A stretch of DNA of 64,000 nucleotides from Desulfonatronum thiosulfatophilum (lineage in GTDB: Bacteria; Desulfobacterota; Desulfovibrionia; Desulfovibrionales; Desulfonatronaceae). The DNA is taken from assembly GCF_900104215.1 (NCBI RefSeq), contig NZ_FMXO01000009.1:62001-126000 (forward strand). Direction: 5' to 3'. Numbering within the stretch: position 1 is the first letter of the stretch; every line of letters begins with the position of its first letter. The notes beneath the pieces are model-generated. The model searched no databases, had not been told where the DNA came from, and worked only from the letters and a program-made list of their open reading frames with translations. The translations under genes were made by a program, and so were the position numbers. Positions 18,477 through 28,172 of the stretch are shown here, piece after piece.

Positions 18477-20132
18477 ATGCGCGCACGAACTTATCTGCGG
18501 GAACTCCTGCAGCCTTTTTTGTCGGAACACGGCCTGGACTGGAGCGCCGGGACCACCCTGGAACCGCCCAAGGACAAGCGCTTCGGTGACCTGGCCACGA
18601 ACATGGCCTTCACCCTGTCCAAAAAGGCGGGCAAGAATCCTCGGCAGATCGCCGAAGACATTGCCCAGAGGCTGCAACACCAGGATGACCGTCTGGCCAA
18701 GGTGGAAACAGCCGGTCCGGGTTTTTTGAACTTCACCCTCGCCCCCTCTTTCTGGCAGCAGGGCGTCCTGGACATCCTGGCCCAGGGCGACGGGTACGGC
18801 GCAGCGAATGTCGGCGACCGGCGCAAGGTTCAGGTGGAATACGTATCCGCCAACCCCACCGGACCATTGCATATCGGACATGGCCGAGGGGCGGCGCTGG
18901 GCGACAGCCTCGCGCGCATCCTGCGGTTCATGGGCTACGACGTCACCACGGAATATTATCTCAACGACGCCGGCCGCCAGATGCGCCTCCTGGGCGCCTC
19001 AGTCCTGGCGCGTTACCGGGAACTCTGCGGCCGGGAGGCAGCCCTGCCCGAGGACGGTTACAAGGGCGAATACATCCGTGATTTGGCCCAAGGACTCCTG
19101 GAAAGGGACGGGCAATCCATCGCGGAACTGCCGGAAAGCGAAGCCCTGGACGTTGCCCGCGAATTTGCCGTTGCCGGCATCCTGGATGGCATCAAGCAGG
19201 ACCTGCTGAACTTCCGGGTGGAGCATCAAGTCTGGTTTTCCGAATCCCGGTTGATTCGGGAAGGCGCCGTGGAGAACACTCTGCAGAACCTGCACGCAGC
19301 AGGCCTGGCCTATGAGCAGGACGGAGCGCTCTGGTTTGCCAGCACCCGTTACGGCGACGACAAGGACAGAGTTCTGCGCAAGTCCGACGGCTCTCTGACA
19401 TACCTGGCCTCGGACATCGCCTACCACGCGGACAAATACCAACGCGGTTTCGATTTGGTTGTGGATATCTGGGGCGCGGACCATCACGGGTACGTGGGCC
19501 GAATGAAGGCCGCTGTGCAGGCCCTGGGCCGCGATCCCGACGACTTGCAGGTCATCCTGGTTCAGCTCGTCAACCTGTTGCGGGCCGGCGAGCAGATTGC
19601 CATGTCCACCCGTGCGGGAAAATTTGAAACACTGGCCGATGTTTGCGCCGAAGTGGGCGAGGATGCAGCCCGGTTCATCTTTTTGAGCCGCAAAAGCGAC
19701 AGCCATCTGGATTTCGATCTCGAGCTGGTCAAACGCCAGACCATGGACAATCCCGTCTATTATGTTCAATATGCCCATGCCCGGATTCACTCCCTGCTGT
19801 CCAAGGCCCTGGATGCCGGCATTGCCTTGGATACGCCGAACCTGGATGTCCTGACCGCGCTGGATACCGAAGTCGATTTGCAGATGCTGAGAGCTCTGGA
19901 CCAGTTCGGCGACGTGCTGGTCTGTGCGGCCGGCACCCTCAGCCCCCACCATCTGAGCCATTATCTTATGGATTTGGCCGGCAAGCTGCACCGCTACTAC
20001 ACCACCCACCCGGTTCTGGCAGCGGGCTCGTCCGACCTGGTCCAGGCCCGGCTGGCGCTCTGCCGTGCCGTGGCCCAGGTGCTGCGCAACGGTTTGGACT
20101 TGTTGGGCGTCTCCGCTCCGGAGAAAATGTAG
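18477..20132 (+). CDS. argS: Arginyl-tRNA synthetase
   Basis: 551-residue class Ia synthetase. It has the N-terminal additional domain, HIGH signature [12 protein letters not shown] at about 131, the AAYHADKY-like segment [22 protein letters not shown], and the MSTRAGKF motif that replaces KMSKS in many ArgRS. The C-terminal anticodon-binding helical bundle ends with [12 protein letters not shown], the family's usual terminus. It charges tRNA-Arg in the cytoplasm. Confidence 0.97.
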   Translation: MRARTYLRELLQPFLSEHGLDWSAGTTLEPPKDKRFGDLATNMAFTLSKKAGKNPRQIAEDIAQRLQHQDDRLAKVETAGPGFLNFTLAPSFWQQGVLDILAQGDGYGAANVGDRRKVQVEYVSANPTGPLHIGHGRGAALGDSLARILRFMGYDVTTEYYLNDAGRQMRLLGASVLARYRELCGREAALPEDGYKGEYIRDLAQGLLERDGQSIAELPESEALDVAREFAVAGILDGIKQDLLNFRVEHQVWFSESRLIREGAVENTLQNLHAAGLAYEQDGALWFASTRYGDDKDRVLRKSDGSLTYLASDIAYHADKYQRGFDLVVDIWGADHHGYVGRMKAAVQALGRDPDDLQVILVQLVNLLRAGEQIAMSTRAGKFETLADVCAEVGEDAARFIFLSRKSDSHLDFDLELVKRQTMDNPVYYVQYAHARIHSLLSKALDAGIALDTPNLDVLTALDTEVDLQMLRALDQFGDVLVCAAGTLSPHHLSHYLMDLAGKLHRYYTTHPVLAAGSSDLVQARLALCRAVAQVLRNGLDLLGVSAPEKM

Positions 20133-20198
20133 CCGGTTCAGGCTCTTGGTTGCAAATGCATCACGCAGGAAATCCTCTTATCTACTAAAACTGTGGCA

Positions 20199-20894
20199 AT
20201 GGCTCAGAACAACTCAAAATCATCATCTTCCTCAAAGCCCAAAAAGCGCTGGAAATTCGAACTAGGGCCATTCGGAATGATCGGGGCCGGCATGGTGGGA
20301 ATCCTGATCATGGCCTGGGCCTTCATCCTGGGCATCCTGGTTGGAAGAGGATATAATCCCGAATCCGTCATTCCGGAAATTGGCCGCATGATGACGCCTC
20401 AAACTTCGGCAATAACTTCAGCTCCTCCGAGAACCGTCCTGCAGCCGGAGGAACTGCGCTTCTATGAAACCTTGCAGGAACGGGCCAGCCAGCCTGCTCC
20501 ATCAGCACCAGTAAGAAACGAACCAACGACACGACCACAGCCCCAGCAGCAAGTTCAACAGCAACCGGCAATGCGGATCGAGCAACCACAACCACCGGTG
20601 CAAATTTCCGCGACGGAAACGAGTCCCGCGCCGGTGCCATCATTGGGGCCGCAATTTGAATTTGTCTTTCAGGTGGCATCATTTCAACAAGACGGTCAAG
20701 CCCGTTCTTTGCAGCAACGCATCTCTTCGGCCGGCATTCCAGCGACCGTCGAGGCCGGGACAGTCGATGGCCATCAATGGTACCGAGTCCTGGTGACGGT
20801 GCGCGGCGCACAAACAGATGCGAATTACATTAAATCCCAGCTTCAGGGATTGGGGATAGAAAACCCTTTCCTTCGAGCCAAAAAATCTTTATGA
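20199..20894 (+). CDS. SPOR domain-containing membrane protein
   Basis: About 231 residues. The N-terminus is basic and cytoplasmic, then one hydrophobic helix (IGAGMVGILIMAWAFILGIL), a Pro/Gln-rich linker and a C-terminal SPOR domain (~155-231) with FVFQVASFQQDGQARSLQQ and WYRVLVTVRG. SPOR domains bind denuded peptidoglycan at the division septum. It immediately follows argS, an arrangement often seen in Desulfovibrionales. The start could be the ATG at 20199 or the GTG at 20193; neither has a strong ribosome-binding site. Confidence 0.85.
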   Translation: MAQNNSKSSSSSKPKKRWKFELGPFGMIGAGMVGILIMAWAFILGILVGRGYNPESVIPEIGRMMTPQTSAITSAPPRTVLQPEELRFYETLQERASQPAPSAPVRNEPTTRPQPQQQVQQQPAMRIEQPQPPVQISATETSPAPVPSLGPQFEFVFQVASFQQDGQARSLQQRISSAGIPATVEAGTVDGHQWYRVLVTVRGAQTDANYIKSQLQGLGIENPFLRAKKSL

Positions 20895-20945
20895 GGCTTC
20901 TCACTTCCATGGGAAGTAGTAATAAATGTTCAGGAGGATCGAATC

Positions 20946-21494
20946 ATGATTAATTTTGTTCCACGGCAAGCATTTTTCACCAAAGGAATCGGCCGACACA
21001 AGAACAAGCTCCAGTCTTTCGAGCTTGCCCTGCGCGACGCGGGAATCGAAAAGCTGAACCTGGTGTACGTATCCAGCATTTTTCCACCGAACTGCAAGAT
21101 GGTCACGGTGGAGGAAGGCGTAAAACAACTCAACCCCGGACAGATCACCTTCTGCGTTATGGCGCGCAACGCCACCAACGAGAAGGGTCGCCTGGTCGGT
21201 TCGGCCGTCGGGATGGCTTTTCCGGCGAGCAAAGAGCACTATGGCTATATTTCCGAGCACACGGCATTTGGCGCCGACGAGCAGGAGCTGGGCGACTTTG
21301 CCGAAGATCTGGCATCGACCATGCTGGCCACCACGCAAGGCGTGGATTTCAACCCTGAGACTGCCTACGATGAGCGTCGGCAAATCTACCTGATGAGTGG
21401 GAAGATCATTGACTCGGCTTCAGCGCCCTGCGTGACCACCGGCTTGGCCGGAGTCTGGACGACCACGGTTTCCGCAGCGGTCTTTCTGCCCTAA
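20946..21494 (+). CDS. Pyruvoyl-dependent arginine decarboxylase
   Basis: 182 residues. It converts arginine to agmatine, the first step of polyamine synthesis from arginine. The self-cleaving site is in YVSSIFPP: cleavage between Ser43 and Ser44 would make the pyruvoyl group at Ser44. Other family elements are GQITFCVMAR and the Glu in YISEHTAFG. CAGGAGG precedes the ATG. A strong terminator follows, so it ends a transcript; the second DHS-like gene starts about 400 bases downstream. Together they suggest a polyamine route that starts from arginine. Confidence 0.92.
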   Translation: MINFVPRQAFFTKGIGRHKNKLQSFELALRDAGIEKLNLVYVSSIFPPNCKMVTVEEGVKQLNPGQITFCVMARNATNEKGRLVGSAVGMAFPASKEHYGYISEHTAFGADEQELGDFAEDLASTMLATTQGVDFNPETAYDERRQIYLMSGKIIDSASAPCVTTGLAGVWTTTVSAAVFLP

Positions 21495-21517
21495 CCTACA
21501 CTCCATCCGCCTTTCCT

Positions 21518-21551
21518 CAGGCCGGGGAAAGTTCCCCGGCCTGTTTTTTTT
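21518..21551 (+). terminator. Rho-independent terminator after arginine decarboxylase
   Basis: A perfect 12-bp stem CAGGCCGGGGAA / TTCCCCGGCCTG with a two-base gap, followed by eight T. It lies 24 bases after the stop codon of the decarboxylase gene. Confidence 0.95.
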
Positions 21552-21942
21552 GCACCGATCAGGCAAGGGCATTAGGGCGCCCTGCACCAAAAACCAGAAT
21601 CCTATTGAACCGTCGCATTGATCCCCTGCGGTTATGCAAGTGCAACTTCGCCGCAGCGGCATTCGCGGATGGCAACATATTCCGAGTATCGTCGGAGTCC
21701 CCTTTCGATTTGCGACTCCCCTGCCATTCATCCATATATGAACCGAATATTCGCTCTCGTGGGATGATTGTATCGGAGGCGAATGACAGTTTATGCTCTG
21801 AAGCGTGGCCCATTAAAATGTTCTGGGTATTGGCTGATACCGATCTCGATACGCCAAATGATCTCCCTCAACCATTGATCCCAGTGACTTGAATTGAACT
21901 GTTCGTCACCTTGCAACCTTTTTTGGAGATCCCCTAGACGAC
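21552..21942. other. Intergenic region before DHS-like gene 2
   Basis: About 390 bases. A minus-strand open frame of 84 codons (21559-21813) crosses most of it, but it has no ribosome-binding site or known domain. It may be a decayed gene or dispersed element. The last 20 bases contain GGAG before the next start. Confidence 0.35.
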
Positions 21943-23070
21943 ATGAATATTCGACGTATCAACACCCTGCATTGCGGAAACGAGGACGGATTGACGCCCC
22001 TGAAATGCCTGGACCTGGACACGGTTCAGGACTTTGACGAACTGCTCAAAGCCATGTCCCGGACTGCTTTCGGGGGCAGAAACCTGGGAGAGGCCCTGGA
22101 TGTTCTGGAGGCTATGGTCATTGATCCGGAATGCCTTGTCGTAGGTACTTTTTCCGGGGCAATGACCGTGGCCAAGATGAGCAAGGTCTTGTGCAAGATG
22201 ATCGACAACGGATGGCTGGACATCGTCATTTCCACCGGAGCGCTCATGGCGCATGGTTTCATCGAATCCATCGGCCTGAAGCACTACAAGTACGAACCGG
22301 ACCGGATGTGCGACAAGGGGCTGTTCGAAAAAGGCTACAACCGGGTTTACGACACCCTGGAACCCGAAACGAACTTCATGCAGGCTGAGCGGGTCATATC
22401 CAGGGTCATGGAAGAAATTTCAGATGCGACGCATCTGTCTTCGGAAAGCGTGTGCCGGGCTATTGGTCGGCACCTGACAGAGAACTATGAAGGTTCGGGC
22501 ATCCTGAAAAGCGCCTACGCCAGAAAAGTGCCGGTGTACATCCCAGCCTTCACGGATTCGGAGTTGGCCCTGGACATCGCGTCACACATGTTGCGCAAGA
22601 ACCCCGAGTGGCAATCCCTGACCATCGACGATCCGGCGCAACTGCCCTTTCAGTTCAATCCCTTCCTCGATCTCTTCAGTTATACAAAGCGGATATTGGG
22701 CGCCAAGCGAATCGGCATCTTCACCATCGGCGGCGGTGTGCCCCGCAACTGGGCCCAGCAGGCAGGCCCGTTTCTGGAGATACTCAGCCAACGCATCGAG
22801 ACCATGAAAACCACGGCCCGCCGCTTCCAGTACGGGGTGCGAATATGTCCGGAACCGGAGCATTGGGGCGGGTTGAGCGGATGCTCTTATCAGGAGGGAA
22901 TTTCCTGGGGCAAGTTTATCTCGCCGAAAGACGGCGGTCGTTTCGCCGAAGTTCCCAGCGATGCAACCCTGGTCTGGCCACTGCTCGTCAAGGCCTTGGA
23001 GCAGCGGTTGGCCAAAAAGAAAGGCAAGATCACGCATGGAAAGGAGGATCTAAAAAAAACTAGGAGTTGA
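21943..23070 (+). CDS. Deoxyhypusine synthase family protein (copy 2)
   Basis: 375 residues. Compared with copy 1 at 8537-9523 it is longer and closer to archaeal/eukaryotic DHS in length. The NAD-binding strand GTFSGAMTVAKMS, the VISTGALMAHG segment, the IGGGVPRNW glycine loop and the lysine motif ISWGKFIS (Lys324) are all present, so the aminobutyl-transfer chemistry is likely intact. The gene lies next to arginine decarboxylase, which favours a polyamine product such as homospermidine rather than protein modification. A GGAG lies 14 bases upstream of the ATG, longer than ideal. Confidence 0.88.
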   Translation: MNIRRINTLHCGNEDGLTPLKCLDLDTVQDFDELLKAMSRTAFGGRNLGEALDVLEAMVIDPECLVVGTFSGAMTVAKMSKVLCKMIDNGWLDIVISTGALMAHGFIESIGLKHYKYEPDRMCDKGLFEKGYNRVYDTLEPETNFMQAERVISRVMEEISDATHLSSESVCRAIGRHLTENYEGSGILKSAYARKVPVYIPAFTDSELALDIASHMLRKNPEWQSLTIDDPAQLPFQFNPFLDLFSYTKRILGAKRIGIFTIGGGVPRNWAQQAGPFLEILSQRIETMKTTARRFQYGVRICPEPEHWGGLSGCSYQEGISWGKFISPKDGGRFAEVPSDATLVWPLLVKALEQRLAKKKGKITHGKEDLKKTRS

Positions 23071-23335
23071 TCAATCTGACTTCTCCAGGCGGCGTTTCAT
23101 CAATCATCGCCCCAATGATGCCTTGAATCAGCAAAGAACCGCTGACGCATTCATTCGTCTTGACAGTCCCATACGCTTGCGGGGAGAATTCATCCGTAAA
23201 GATAAGACGCGCCTTGAATGATCATCACATTGATGATCAAAGTTACGGCCTGATCGGAAATTCTTTTCGTCAGTGAAAGCACATTCAGAAAATGGAGTTC
23301 GCCTCCCAACCGTGCTTTATCGAGTGGGGTGTTTC

Positions 23336-23590
23336 ATGGAAAAACGCTATCTTTTACGCAAGTGCGGCAGTGGATCCAAATCCATGCCCATTGATTGCTT
23401 TACGGCAAACGGCATGGCTGAGGCCAACGAGGCGGTAAAATGGCTTCGCCAACACCACCCCGAACGCCAGGATCTGCAACTCGAGACAGGGGAATTCTTT
23501 GAACTTCTGGAACAAGGCCATTGCCCTCCCGAAGAATGGGAGGCCGACCTTGCGGAATTGGCAAGAAAGCGAAAGCAAACTTTGCCATGA
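23336..23590 (+). CDS. Small hypothetical protein
   Basis: 84 residues from the ATG at 23336 (MEKRYLLRKCGSG). The frame is open from 23273 but without a ribosome-binding site. It is charged and partly helical (EWEADLAELARKRK at the end) with two or three cysteines, and has no membrane segment or known motif. It stands alone between DHS-like gene 2 and the convergent LUD gene. Confidence 0.5.
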   Translation: MEKRYLLRKCGSGSKSMPIDCFTANGMAEANEAVKWLRQHHPERQDLQLETGEFFELLEQGHCPPEEWEADLAELARKRKQTLP

Positions 23591-23726
23591 ACGAAATCCG
23601 TTATTATGACAAAACTCATTCACGATCGTTTTCCTGCCACCCCTAAATACCAAGACGGTACTTCAACTCCTCGGGTGATATGAAAGACGATATTCTCACC
23701 CACCTGGAATTGACACTTTGCCCTGG

Positions 23727-24380
23727 CTATAGCCCCAGGTCCTCATTGATCAAGACCACCTTGATCCGCCCTTTGGGAAAGGATTTTTCCGTAATCGTCC
23801 AGACATTGCAGATCCGTTCAGGGCTCTTGCAGTCTTCACAAAACGCGGTCTTCACACACGGGGTTTTCATCTTGAGACGCGTGGCGTTGGCCGGAGCAAC
23901 ATAGCCCTTCACCCTGAGCATGGCCTCCTCGACATCGACACACAACTTGTTGCGGCCCACAAGGACGATTACATGGCGCGGACCGAAAGCCAGTGCCGCG
24001 ACCCGGTTGCCGTACATGTCCAGGTTGATCAGTTGCCCGCTTTCCGTCAGAGCGTTGGTACCTGTGAGATAGAGGTCGCTCAGCAGGGCTTGACGCCGCC
24101 GCTCCAGCTTTTCCTCCTTGCTGATGGATGGATCTGACGGATCCAGCATCTTCAGCCCCTTGCGCTGCTTCAGGGCGTCCAAAATTCCGGCTTCGTTGAG
24201 GGTCACGGATCCGCCCCAGGCAACATGGACAGGCTTGACGGCAGCAAGGATGGAGTTCAGGACGATATCCCTTGCCTCTGCCTTGTTCTTGGCCTGGTAG
24301 ACGTCAAAATTATTGTCTTCCAGATTATCTTGCACTTTTTTCAATCGCTTCTGCCAGAAGGAATCCAAAAAATCATTCAT
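23727..24380 (-). CDS. LUD domain-containing protein (lactate-utilization LutC/YkgG type)
   Basis: 217 residues from the ATG at 24380, which has TGGAG six bases upstream. The LUD (DUF162) domain spans nearly all of it: GGSVTLNEAGI, LTGTNALTESGQLINLDMYGNR, GPRHVIVLVGRNK and, near the end, CVKTAFCEDCKSPERIC. LutC-type proteins belong to L-lactate dehydrogenase complexes, but this gene stands alone here without lutA/lutB. The Cys cluster at the C-terminus (four Cys in about 17 residues) is typical of the DUF162 subgroup from anaerobes. Role in lactate oxidation is inference. Confidence 0.85.
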   Translation of the reverse strand: MNDFLDSFWQKRLKKVQDNLEDNNFDVYQAKNKAEARDIVLNSILAAVKPVHVAWGGSVTLNEAGILDALKQRKGLKMLDPSDPSISKEEKLERRRQALLSDLYLTGTNALTESGQLINLDMYGNRVAALAFGPRHVIVLVGRNKLCVDVEEAMLRVKGYVAPANATRLKMKTPCVKTAFCEDCKSPERICNVWTITEKSFPKGRIKVVLINEDLGL

Positions 24381-24478
24381 ATCTTCTCCAGTCAATCAAT
24401 GAGATGACAACATCATTTCACATAACGACTCGGTTGAAATTCTATTTTGAAATCAGAATGTACTGAACAGTTGTCGTT

Positions 24479-24871
24479 CTACATTCGCCACCGCCCCCTG
24501 CGCTGTACCTGTACGTATTCCACCCGGCCGCGATCGCTGATGAACGAGTTGAGCAGCCAACCCGTTATCGTGATGATCAAGGATCCCAAAAGAGCCGATC
24601 CAAAACTGGCGACGTAAAAGGTTCCGACCACGCCGGAGACCATCATCAACAGCAGAGCATTGATGACCAGGAGGAACAAGCCCATGGTCATGATGGTTAT
24701 GGGCAACGTCAGGATGATTAGGATGGGCCGCAGAACGGCATTCAAAACGCCCAGGATCGCGGCCGTGACAAAGGCCGACCAAAAACCCGCGGTTTGAATT
24801 CCTTCAACAAGATAGGCCGCGGCCAGAACGGCCAGAGTGAGCATCAACCAGCGTAATAACAACCCCCGCAT
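24479..24871 (-). CDS. Phage holin family / YvlD-like membrane protein
   Basis: 130 residues with four hydrophobic helices, matching the 4-TM 'phage holin family' group (PF04020). This group is found in bacterial chromosomes without phage context, and the name does not imply lysis. Typical features are AILGVLNAVLRPILIILTLP and the following helices. It lies between the MerR regulator (upstream, 25 bases) and the LUD gene on the same strand. Function unknown. Confidence 0.85.
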   Translation of the reverse strand: MRGLLLRWLMLTLAVLAAAYLVEGIQTAGFWSAFVTAAILGVLNAVLRPILIILTLPITIMTMGLFLLVINALLLMMVSGVVGTFYVASFGSALLGSLIITITGWLLNSFISDRGRVEYVQVQRRGRWRM

Positions 24872-24895
24872 AGGTCCCCCCTATCGTCCTTCATA

Positions 24896-25348
24896 TCAAG
24901 GATCAGCAGAAATTACCTCTCCAACCTCGCAGCCGTCGGTGGAGATGGATTGCCGACCATCTCCTGCATCAATGGTTTTTTGGTCGGTCTTCTCCCGTCG
25001 TCTGCCACTTCCTGAAGAACCTACGATGATCTCGCGGATTTCACATAATTCCTGGATGATATCCTGGGTCAGTTCCCGGATTTGCGTACCTTCGTCCAGG
25101 CGACGACGGGCACCGTCGATGGTCAAACCCTCTTCGTGCAGCAGTATTTGGATCTTGCGCAGCATGTTCATGTCGTCCTGCGAATAGAGCCGCTGGCCTT
25201 TCACCGTGCGGAGCGGGGTCAAGTGCGGGAACTCCGCCTCCCAGAAACGCAGGACATACGGCTCCAGCCCGAGGACGCGCGCAGCCTCGCCGATGCGCAG
25301 CAGCTTCGGTTGCATGGAAATATGGGATATGCGCTGTGGACTTGGCAT
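24896..25348 (-). CDS. MerR family transcriptional regulator
   Basis: 150 residues with an N-terminal winged-helix MerR domain: LLRIGEAARVLGLEPYVLRFWEAEF is the helix-turn-helix region, then KGQRLYSQDDM and the LLHEEGLTIDGARRRL helix. The C-terminal part is a coiled coil and a hydrophilic tail without effector-binding cysteines, so this is not a metal sensor. It follows pheT on the same strand, a conserved order in delta-proteobacteria (compare ihfA after pheT in enterics). A 16-bp palindrome separates it from pheT. Confidence 0.88.
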   Translation of the reverse strand: MPSPQRISHISMQPKLLRIGEAARVLGLEPYVLRFWEAEFPHLTPLRTVKGQRLYSQDDMNMLRKIQILLHEEGLTIDGARRRLDEGTQIRELTQDIIQELCEIREIIVGSSGSGRRREKTDQKTIDAGDGRQSISTDGCEVGEVISADP

Positions 25349-25493
25349 GGCGTAACACAGGTTCAGCGGCTAAAATTACGTTTCATTTATAGCAGGAAAG
25401 GCAAAAAAGAGCCAGTTGCGGAAATCTCGGAGAATGTTCACAGGTTCAGTTTCGGAAACCGCCCAGGAACGCGATGACTTGGCGATCAACAAC

Positions 25494-25536
25494 CCAGCAC
25501 CTCTGCATGAAGAAAAGATACATGCAGAGGTGCTGG
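25494..25536. terminator. Perfect 16-bp inverted repeat between pheT and merR
   Basis: CCAGCACCTCTGCATG at 25494-25509 and its exact reverse complement at 25521-25536, with an 11-base loop. No T-run follows on either strand, so it may be a Rho-dependent terminator, an mRNA-stabilising hairpin or an operator. Confidence 0.6.
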
Positions 25537-25574
25537 ATAATTGCGAATGGAAATTTCGAAGTAAGAAAAACGGG

Positions 25575-28022
25575 TCAGGAAAAACGAATCGGCAGCTGTT
25601 CTTGCAGAAAAGAACAGAGGCCCTGGTGGAGTTGGTCAACCTCTTCATTGGTCAGGCTGCGCTCCGTGTGTCGGTAGGTCAGACGCAGGGTATGGCGAAC
25701 TTCGTTTGCTTTGTCGGAATCCGCATCCGAAGATCGGCTGCTGACGGCAATCTGGGCTCCGGGCAAGAAACGGTCCACCAGAACCACGTTCTGGAGCAGA
25801 TCGAGGCCGGCGGCCTGAATGGCTTCGATGATTTTCACACAGGTCAAGTCCAGGTCGCTGATCACCGTCAAATCCCGGCGTACCGGTGGAAAGACGGGCA
25901 AGGCCTTGAACGTTGGTCGGGATTGCTCACAAAAGCGTTGCAGCAGATCCAGATCGATTTCAGCGAGGAACAGCTCTCGCCGTACGTGGCACTGCTCGGC
26001 TATCTCGGTTCTCACCCTGCCGATCCAGCCGCAGACTTCGCCGTTCAGAAGGATCTCGGCACAGGGCAGGCAGATGGAATGCTCGGGCAAAGTGCGATAT
26101 TGCGCTTCGGGAAGCTGCAAATGCCGCAAAAGATGTTCCACCATGCCCTTGAGATCGGCAAATTCAACGAACTCTACCGGACACGGCCATCCTTCAGGAT
26201 ACCGTTGTCCGGTCAGGGCCAGACCGAGTCGGGAGGGTTCATTGGCCCCGGTTTCAGAAGCTGATTCGGGCTGAAACACCACGGCGGTTTCGAAAATCCG
26301 CAGCGATGTATTGCCCTGGGTCATGTTGTGCCGCACGCTTTGCAATAGGCCGGGGGCCAGCATGGGCCGGAGAACGTTCTGGTCCTCGGAGAGAGGGTTG
26401 CGCAAGGCAATGGTCCGGGAGTCGTCGACAATGCCCAGCAGCGCCAACTCCTGTGTGGAGACGAAGCTGTAGTTGATCACTTCGGTCAATCCGAGACCGC
26501 GGCCCCAGTGCTTGACGCGGCGCCGAAAAGCCGTGTTCGGGGCCAACGTCTTCAACGCATCCAGAGATTTAGACAGCCTGGGCAGGACCGCCGGAATGCG
26601 GTCCAGACCGTAACAGCGTCCAACCTCTTCAATCAGGTCCGCCTCCCTCTCCAGATCCCTGCGGGAACCGGGAGGCGTAATCTGCCAGGCCTTCTGATCC
26701 TCGGCGGCAACCTTGCAGCCCAAAGCCTCCAAGGTGTCGCGACAAAATGCGTCCTCTAGAGGCAAACCAAGAAGTTTCCTGGCCCGCTCAGGGCGAAAGG
26801 AAATCACAGGGGATTGCCAGGGACGTGGCTGGTTCAAGGCTACACCGCGCATGACCTTTCCGCCGGCTGTTTCCAGGATCAAAGCCATGGCCCGGTCCAG
26901 AGCCAGTTTTGACCCGGGCTGATCAACACCGCGCTCGAATCGATAGGACGATTCACTGGACAGTCCAAGCCGACGTGATGTCTTGCGGATGCTGATGGGA
27001 TTAAAGACCGCGCACTCCAGAAGAATGGACGAAGTCCGTGCCGTGACCTCGGAATTGGCCCCACCCATGACTCCGGCCAGGGCAACGGCCTTTTCCGCAT
27101 CGTGAATGAGCAGGTCAGAGGACAAGAGAGTCCGTGTCCGGCCATCCAGCGTTTCAAAGCTCTGCCCTTCCCGAGCAAGGCCGACGCGGATCATCTTTCC
27201 GGCGAGCAGTGCCAGGTCGAAAGCGTGCAGCGGTTGGCCCCACTCCATGAGAATGAAGTTGGTCACGTCCACGACATTGTTGATGGGCCGCTGTCCCACG
27301 GACAACAGCCGACGCTGCAGCCAGGCCGGGCTGGGAGCAATCCGAATGCCCTCGATGATCCGAGCCTGGTATAGCGGACACAGTTCCGGCTCATCAATGA
27401 CAATGGTCACGGCCTCGCTACAGTCCGGCCCTTCCTCATGCACGTTCAGCCGGGGCAGCTTCAAAGGCAGATTGAACTCCGTGGCTACTTCCCGGGCTAA
27501 TCCGAGGACGCTCAGGCAATCACCGCGGTTAGGCGTGATGGAAACATTCAGGACTTCGTCATTCAGGTCAAAGACGCGAAGCAGGCTGTGCCCGAGATTG
27601 TAATGTCCGTCCAGAACCATGATCCCGTCACTTTCTTCGCCCAGCCCCAGCTCGACCTCGGAACAGATCATGCCCTGGGACGTCTCTCCGCGGATCACCG
27701 TTTCGGCAATGACTTTCCCATCCGGCAATTCGGATCCGGGTTTTGCCACGGCAACAAGCTGCCCCTTGGCGACATTTGATGCTCCGCAAACTATGGGCAG
27801 CGTCTTCACCTGTCCGATGTCGACGCGGCAGAGGCTGAGTCGTTCCGATTGGGGATGCCGGTCGCAATCCAGAACCCGCCCCACGACAACATTGGCGAGA
27901 TGGGCAAAAGGACGGATTACTTCCTCCACTTCCAGACCGAGCATGGTCAATCGATCGGCCAGTTGTTCGGATGTACCTTCATAGGGAGTGAATTCACGCA
28001 ACCAGTTCAGGCTTAAAAACAT
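25575..28022 (-). CDS. pheT: Phenylalanyl-tRNA synthetase beta subunit
   Basis: 815 residues, the full length of bacterial PheT. Domains in order: N-terminal tRNA-binding OB-fold (EMAP-like), B3/4 editing domain, B5 DNA-binding-like domain, catalytic-like domain and the C-terminal ferredoxin-fold anticodon-binding domain (FPPVRRDLTVISDLDL near 720 and LTYRHTERSLTNEEV near the end). With PheS it charges tRNA-Phe. The operon thrS-infC-rpmI-rplT-pheS-pheT is the conserved order. Confidence 0.97.
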   Translation of the reverse strand: MFLSLNWLREFTPYEGTSEQLADRLTMLGLEVEEVIRPFAHLANVVVGRVLDCDRHPQSERLSLCRVDIGQVKTLPIVCGASNVAKGQLVAVAKPGSELPDGKVIAETVIRGETSQGMICSEVELGLGEESDGIMVLDGHYNLGHSLLRVFDLNDEVLNVSITPNRGDCLSVLGLAREVATEFNLPLKLPRLNVHEEGPDCSEAVTIVIDEPELCPLYQARIIEGIRIAPSPAWLQRRLLSVGQRPINNVVDVTNFILMEWGQPLHAFDLALLAGKMIRVGLAREGQSFETLDGRTRTLLSSDLLIHDAEKAVALAGVMGGANSEVTARTSSILLECAVFNPISIRKTSRRLGLSSESSYRFERGVDQPGSKLALDRAMALILETAGGKVMRGVALNQPRPWQSPVISFRPERARKLLGLPLEDAFCRDTLEALGCKVAAEDQKAWQITPPGSRRDLEREADLIEEVGRCYGLDRIPAVLPRLSKSLDALKTLAPNTAFRRRVKHWGRGLGLTEVINYSFVSTQELALLGIVDDSRTIALRNPLSEDQNVLRPMLAPGLLQSVRHNMTQGNTSLRIFETAVVFQPESASETGANEPSRLGLALTGQRYPEGWPCPVEFVEFADLKGMVEHLLRHLQLPEAQYRTLPEHSICLPCAEILLNGEVCGWIGRVRTEIAEQCHVRRELFLAEIDLDLLQRFCEQSRPTFKALPVFPPVRRDLTVISDLDLTCVKIIEAIQAAGLDLLQNVVLVDRFLPGAQIAVSSRSSDADSDKANEVRHTLRLTYRHTERSLTNEEVDQLHQGLCSFLQEQLPIRFS

Positions 28023-28172
28023 GGGGAACCTCAGGCAAAAGGAAGGGTTCAGGAAGTCGGATTATGGAGTAGTTCGGTAGATTGCCCGCTCATTTTTTGG
28101 ATCGACGCAATAACCAAAAACTGAGGGACGTGATTGAAGAAAGAACCTCCACCTATAAGGTGAAGGGAATTG

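Noticed and set aside
21559-21813. An 84-codon minus-strand frame between the decarboxylase and DHS-like gene 2
   Set aside because: No ribosome-binding site or known domain. It may be a decayed gene or dispersed element, but I cannot support it as a gene.
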